From Brachionus koreanus (lineage: Eukaryota > Rotifera > Eurotatoria > Ploima > Brachionidae), in NCBI GenBank assembly GCA_016987375.1, contig PJRA01000263.1:1843159-1857109 (forward strand): a stretch of 13,951 nucleotides of DNA, given 5' to 3'. The position numbers and the translations under genes are program-made. Below, in pieces: positions 9,840 through 13,951 of the stretch. Under the pieces are notes generated by a model. It did no database searches. It worked only from the letters and a program-made list of their open reading frames with translations, and was not told where the DNA came from. How positions within the stretch are numbered: position 1 is the first letter of the stretch; each line of letters opens with the position of its first letter.

Positions 9840-10159
9840 ACTTTTTGAGATGAGACTCAAGAGAAGTGTGAGATTGAGGTTCAGGTGGATGTTCAAATTT
9901 TATTATTTAAAAGATTATTTTTATAAATTCAAGGCCTCTACAAAAAACATCCCTTAAAAATCCTATTTCAAAACATTGATAAACGTTTCAAAAAATATTA
10001 AAAAAAAATTTTTATTTTTTTATTTTGATTTTTGATAAAAATTAGTTTGTTAAGAACATTGATAATAAAAAATTTTATAAATAATAAAATTTGAACATTT
10101 ATAATCATCAATATCTCAATCTATACTTCCACATCAACCTCAGTTTAATCGCAAAAAGT
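9840..10159. mobile_element. Probable MITE with TA target duplication
   Basis: The two ends are inverted copies. ACTTTTTGAGAT starts at 9840, and the right end read on the opposite strand from 10159 is ACTTTTTGCGAT. Further in, an identical 21-bp block occurs at 9889-9909 and, inverted, at 10078-10098, with partly matching sequence between. Each end is flanked by TA (9838-9839 and 10160-10161), the target duplication made by Tc1/mariner-type transposases. The 320-bp length, diverged arms of about 80-100 bp and lack of any ORF fit a non-autonomous element. No transposase is present in the window. The centre (9937-10053) is a separate repeat unit that recurs near the CPEB start codon. Confidence 0.65.
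9937..10053 (+). repeat. Dispersed direct repeat, copy A (MITE core)
   Basis: This block, from TCTACAAAAAACATCCCT to TTAGTTTGTTAA, matches 11013-11144 in the same orientation. The match runs through TATTTCAAAACATT and ATAAACGTTTC to TTTTGATTTTTGATAAAAA. Differences are a few substitutions and an indel of about 14 nt in a T-rich stretch. It occupies the space between the two inverted arms of the MITE. Confidence 0.8.
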
Positions 10160-10161
10160 TA

Positions 10162-10499
10162 TAAATTTGATGGCATCACTGTAAAAAATAACTAGAAAAG
10201 TCTTTCAGAGGCGCTATTTAAGTAAGAAAATACGAAAAAAAAATTGTGCATTTTCAAAATTTTAAATTTAAAATGAAAGTAAATAAAAAGTTAGATGAAA
10301 AAAATTTTATGAAATATTTGCTACTTGTGGCTTTGAAATTAAATTAAAAAAAAAAAGTTTTGTAAAGCCAAATTCATAGTCGAGTCACAATATTAAAAAA
10401 AAAATAATTAAATGCAAAATAAACATGACAAAATGTTAAAAATTTAAATTTTATTTAGTTGACTAGAATGCATGGTTAAACAAATTCAAAATTAAACAA
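10162..10499. other. AT-rich spacer upstream of the CPEB gene
   Basis: No open frame or repeat is supported. A-runs dominate (for example 10347-10357 and 10395-10405). Confidence 0.4.
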
Positions 10500-11012
10500 C
10501 TCTCCACGTTGAGAGAATTTTCTCGCGCTCACTTGCGCATTTTGTTAAAAATCTCATACACGGTCAGGTATTCTTAAGCCATGTTCAGTTAAGCACTTAA
10601 AAAAAGACTGTTTGGTTTGTAACCGTGTTTAAAAATCGAGTTAGAAAACGATGAGCAAAATGAAAACAAAAATCAATTCATTTATTATAATAATTTATAA
10701 ATGAATCTAAACTTTATAAATCGCAGTTGTTCTAAATCGTTCGCTGCTTTCCAAAATCTTCATTTCATATATTTCTAATCATTTCGCTTAAAAACACGCT
10801 TCTCTCTGTATTCCTTCACTTTTGTTTTGAATCCTATTTTCTCTCTCTATTTCCATTACGTAAAAAAGTAAATCTCTCTGTGCACGTATTGAACAAAGTA
10901 AGCTTAACTCGATATAAATTTTGCAATTTTATACATCTAAAAATACCCGAGTATTAGTTCATCCAATCAAATCTTTGAATGCACCCTTGATTACAAATTA
11001 CACAACATGCTT
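10500..11012 (+). promoter_or_regulatory. Presumed promoter and 5' leader region of the CPEB gene
   Basis: Composition changes from about 10500: GC-containing motifs appear (CTCTCCACGTTGAGAG, TCTCGCGCTCACTTGCGC), followed by CT-rich tracts (TCTCTCTG near 10800 and 10872, CTCTCTCT near 10840). Inverted repeats occur: ACACGGT 10558-10564 pairs with ACCGTGT 10622-10628, and inside them CTTAA pairs with TTAAG. Such pyrimidine tracts are common around animal transcription starts. The position upstream of a GC-rich first coding exon suggests the promoter and perhaps a noncoding leader exon. I cannot place the transcription start. Confidence 0.4.
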
Positions 11013-11144
11013 TCTACAAAAAACATCCCTAAAAGAATTCTATTTCAAAACATTAATAAACGTTTCAAAAATTTTTAAATAAAAAAATTTTTTATTTTTT
11101 TTAATATTTTTTATTTTGATTTTTGATAAAAATTAGTTTGTTAA
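11013..11144 (+). repeat. Dispersed direct repeat, copy B, in the CPEB leader
   Basis: This is the second copy of the 9937-10053 unit, in the same orientation, ending 6 bp before the CPEB start codon. The T-rich tract followed by GATAAAAATTAG (AG at 11134-11135) resembles the end of an intron, so this copy may provide a 3' splice site for a leader intron. That is inference. The inverted arms that flank copy A are not seen here. Confidence 0.75.
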
Positions 11145-11150
11145 ACAAAA

Positions 11151-13824
11151 ATGGACATAAAGTCTTCGTGCGACGTCGAGTTGGAGCATAAGTCGGACAC
11201 AGAGGCCAAGTTGGACGAGACCCAGTCGCTCTCGTCCTCATCGTCGCCGAACAACGACGCCGAAACGGCCAAGTCGGCCGAGGAGCCGACACAACTAAGC
11301 GATTTGATGCAGCAGATCGAATCACAGCAGCTGCATCAACACCTAGTCAACGCTCTGTTGAACCCGAACACTCAGCAAAATTCGAACCTGCTAGCGGCAA
11401 TGGTGGCCGCGACCAAGTCCCCCACTCAAAAATGGCAGCCCCAATTGTCCAACGTGTGGCAAAATGCGCTCAACGCCGCCTCTCAATCACCAGCCTCGTC
11501 ATCGTCGTCGGCCTCATCGACCTCAAACACACCGCAGCCAATTCAAAAATCCCAAAACAAGGCCAAAGCAAACACCATCAAAACACCAAATATAAACATG
11601 ACCAGCGCTGCGCTCTTATCATCGCTGGCCGCCTCTAACAACTCAATTGGCTCAACAATGCAGCAAGCGCTCAACTCGCTGTACTCGCCGCAGCAATTGC
11701 TCAAGTCGGCTAGCGCCAATCTGACCAGTCCATCTCTAACCAAATCTCAATCAGGTTCGCAGCGGTCGCTTGTTAACTCAAGCATATATCAAATACAAAA
11801 CGCTGGAGCTGCCTCCTCCTCTTCATCATCGCCGACCGCCTCTCTTCACAACATCACCCAGTCAACGTCGGCCAACAATCCAGTTCTTTCCTCAAATAAT
11901 CTTAATCTTATTGACGAAAATCTAGCCAATTCCGCATCGATCAATTCACTCCAAGCTGCTCTGGCTTCTCTTAATCTCAACAACACTCAAACAAATCAGC
12001 AAGAAGACTTGAACAATCTGCTAAACAATCAATTTTTACTAGACCTGTTCAGACAAGATCCTTCTCAAATCGAAAATGTCCTAAAATGTAAACTTTGTTT
12101 ATTTTATGTCAAAAAAAAATTTATTCTCTAAGCTAAAAATTGGCCAAGGAATGATTAAAAAAAATTTCTCTTTTTTAGTTTTTTCAAGTTTAAAAAAAAA
12201 AGAGATTTTTTTTCTCATACTAAAATTAAATTTTACTTAAAGTTTAAAAAAATATTTATGAATCAAACAAAAATTTTAGGAAACTAAAAATCATAATCCA
12301 AATTGAGAGAAATTAACAATTAAAGTGCTGAATCAAAGAGTACATTTTTCAAGTGACGAAAAAAAGGCACAATTCAATGCTTTATTTAATTAATTTTAAC
12401 TCTAGAACAAAAAAATTTATAAATAGAAAAAAATTTTATCTTTTATTTCAAATAATTCTTTTCGCTTTCAAAGATTAAAAAAAATTTTCAAATTTTCAGG
12501 CTCAATTTTTTTTGAGAATCAAATTTTTGTTTTTATGCCAGACATAAATAGAAAAAAAAACTAATTTATTTTTGAAAATTAAAAAGTGAAAAATCTGGTT
12601 CAAACGCCTGACGAAAGCTCCGGTGCATCTACTTCGTCAGGTCTGGCATCAGGCTCAAATGCGAACTTGATAGACGAGTTTCACCAACAGTTTGATCAAA
12701 CAGTGCCAGCCAACCTAGTGGCAGCAGCAGTGGCTGCAGCAACCAGTCAACATCAGTATTCATCGAATCCATTTTTGCAACGAAATTCGGCCCGATCAAG
12801 TGTGCAACCTAACGTACATGCAATGGGCCAAAATCAGTACCAATCTAATGTGGCTAATCAATTTAGCATTCAGTCTCTTAAGCATCAACTGGGCGCCAAT
12901 TATCTCAATCAACAGCAATTTTTTGGCAATCAGCAACAACCCAACATGACAATAAATTTGAATCAATTGGCCCAGCACCAAAACGCTCTCCAATTACTTC
13001 AATCATCCAATCTCAATAGTCAATATGGCGACTATCAAGAAGAGCGTTTCTCCCGAAAAGTGTTCGTAGGCGGTTTACCGCCAGACATAGACGAAGACGA
13101 AATAGTAACACATTTCCGTCGATACGGAAATTTGATTGTCGACTGGCCTCACAAAGCCGAGTCTAAATCCTACTTCCCGCCGAAGGGATACGCGTTTCTT
13201 ATCTTCCAAGAGGAACGAAGCGTTCAGGAATTGATTGAACAATGCGTCATGGACGATGGTAAACTATACATGGTTGTCAGTAGTCCAAGCATGAAGGACA
13301 AGCCGGTTCAGATTCGTCCCTGGTGCTTGGCCGACTCGGACTTTGTTATGGACGGCTCCCAGCCACTTGATCCGCGCAAGACTATTTTTGTCGGCGGTGT
13401 TCCAAGACCTCTTAAAGCAATCGAGCTTGCTATGATTATGGACCGTTTTTACGGCGGAGTCTGCTATGCAGGTATAGACACCGATCCAGAGCTCAAATAT
13501 CCGAAGGGTGCCGGTCGAGTCGCATTCTCCAACCAGCAGTCTTACATTGCTGCCATAAGTGCTCGATTTGTGCAGTTACAACACGGTGAAATCGACAAGC
13601 GCGTCGAGGTCAAGCCGTACGTGCTTGACGATCAAATGTGCGATGAATGCCAAGGGGTACGCTGTGGCGGAAAGTTTGCTCCGTTTTTTTGTGCTAATGT
13701 AACTTGTTTACAATATTATTGTGAAGCGTGCTGGGCCACTATTCACACTCGCCCTGGCCGCGAATATCACAAACCCCTAGTCAAAGAGGGCGCTGATCGA
13801 CCAAGACCTCTGCCTTACAAATAG
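11151..13824 (+). CDS. CPEB: Cytoplasmic polyadenylation element-binding protein, CPEB2-4/Orb2 type (two exons)
   Basis: CPEB binds U-rich elements in 3' UTRs and switches translation on or off by controlling poly(A) tail length, notably in germ cells and neurons. Exons 11151-12087 and 12587-13824 join in phase 1 (T + TG = Leu 313) across a 499-nt intron, giving 724 residues. Residues 1-465 are low-complexity: acidic start, Ser runs (116-120, 222-227) and many Gln and Asn. RRM1 is about 469-558, with VFVGGL and KGYAFLIF; RRM2 about 577-659, with IFVGGV and GAGRVAF. The C-terminal ZZ-type zinc domain has Cys 664, 667, 672, 681, 686, 691, 694 and His 699, 707, the family's pattern. The ATG follows an in-frame TAA, with A at -3 and G at +4. 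The acceptor before exon 2 is weak (AAAAAG, purine-rich), but an in-frame TAA at 12580-12582 rules out an earlier junction. The RRM/ZZ sequence resembles the Orb2/CPEB2-4 branch rather than CPEB1/Orb. The RRM and zinc region is one uninterrupted exon. Confidence 0.95.
12088..12586 (+). other. Intron of the CPEB gene
   Basis: Donor GTAAACTT at 12088; acceptor AG at 12585-12586. It is very AT-rich and about ten times longer than the RagA introns. A stronger-looking acceptor (AAATTTTCAG, ending at 12499) lies within it, but exon sequence starting there meets a TAA at about 12562. No HDV-like or other ribozyme fold is apparent. Confidence 0.75.
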
Positions 13825-13951
13825 ATCTCAAGGATATGTATAGAACAGATCTAAAAACTTTAAAAAAAAACACTGATTATAATTTTTTAAAATGTTTTTT
13901 TTTGACTTTCTTTAGGAACTTTTTTAGTTTTTAGTTTTTTGATACATTTTT
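13825..13951 (+). other. Start of the CPEB 3' UTR
   Basis: The 127 nt after the stop codon contain no AATAAA, so the UTR continues beyond the window. TAGATCT (13822-13828, including the stop codon) and AGATCTA (13847-13853) are exact inverted copies that could form a 7-bp stem with an 18-nt loop. U-rich runs follow, but no perfect UUUUAU element is present in this part. Confidence 0.5.

Noticed and set aside
11101..11325. Minus-strand 74-codon frame rich in Arg, Pro and Thr
   Set aside because: It lies antisense to the GC-rich start of the CPEB exon; its composition is a shadow of the CPEB codons.
11432..11743. Two further frames (plus 11432-11638, minus 11543-11743)
   Set aside because: Both overlap CPEB exon 1 in other frames and show no domain.
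12088..12586. HDV-like ribozyme in the CPEB intron, as known from mammalian CPEB3
   Set aside because: The intron is A/T runs without the GC-rich nested pairing such a ribozyme needs.
12796..12993. Minus-strand 65-codon frame
   Set aside because: Antisense shadow of CPEB exon 2; hydrophobic residues come from complementing Gln/Asn codons.
1..13951. CRISPR array, bacterial operon or prophage
   Set aside because: Spliced animal genes, lack of spaced repeats and lack of ribosome binding sites exclude a prokaryotic origin.

Overview
The window is eukaryotic and almost certainly from an invertebrate animal. It is very AT-rich. Its genes are split by short GT-AG introns (mostly about 47-105 nt), long A/T runs fill the spaces between genes, and the three recognisable genes are animal-type: a peroxisomal ABCD half-transporter, a RagA/B-type GTPase and a CPEB2-4/Orb2-type translational regulator. 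Extreme AT content with tiny introns would suit a rotifer or a similar small animal, but nothing seen here fixes the phylum.

Layout. At 1-1875 (minus strand) lies the 5' part of an ABCD transporter gene. One long first coding exon encodes most of the transmembrane domain. The ATP-binding half runs off the left edge, and only a tentative 38-nt second exon can be seen. A small single-pass membrane-protein ORF (2050-2310, plus) sits head-to-head with it and is uncertain. At 2945-4184 (minus) lies a complete seven-exon RagA/B GTPase gene. I rebuilt it by splicing and it gives 299 codons with no internal stop. An unidentified ORF (4389-4708, plus) starts about 200 bp from the RagA start codon on the opposite strand. 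From about 4.7 to 11.0 kb there is no recognisable gene. This desert holds a probable TA-flanked MITE (9840-10159), a short perfect stem-loop (6844-6882) and two coding-looking islands. At 11151-13824 (plus) lies a complete two-exon CPEB gene of 724 codons, with a Q/N/S-rich N-terminus followed by two RRMs and a ZZ-type zinc-binding tail.

How the parts relate. The genes do not form a pathway. RagA is a lysosomal amino-acid sensor component acting upstream of mTORC1, the ABCD protein imports very-long-chain acyl-CoA into peroxisomes, and CPEB controls mRNA translation. The most unusual signal is a ~120-bp sequence that forms the core of the MITE and recurs about 1.1 kb downstream, ending 6 bp before the CPEB start codon. 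The CPEB leader, and possibly its 3' splice site, may therefore be transposon-related. The start of the CPEB coding region is also strikingly GC- and CpG-rich compared with everything else here.
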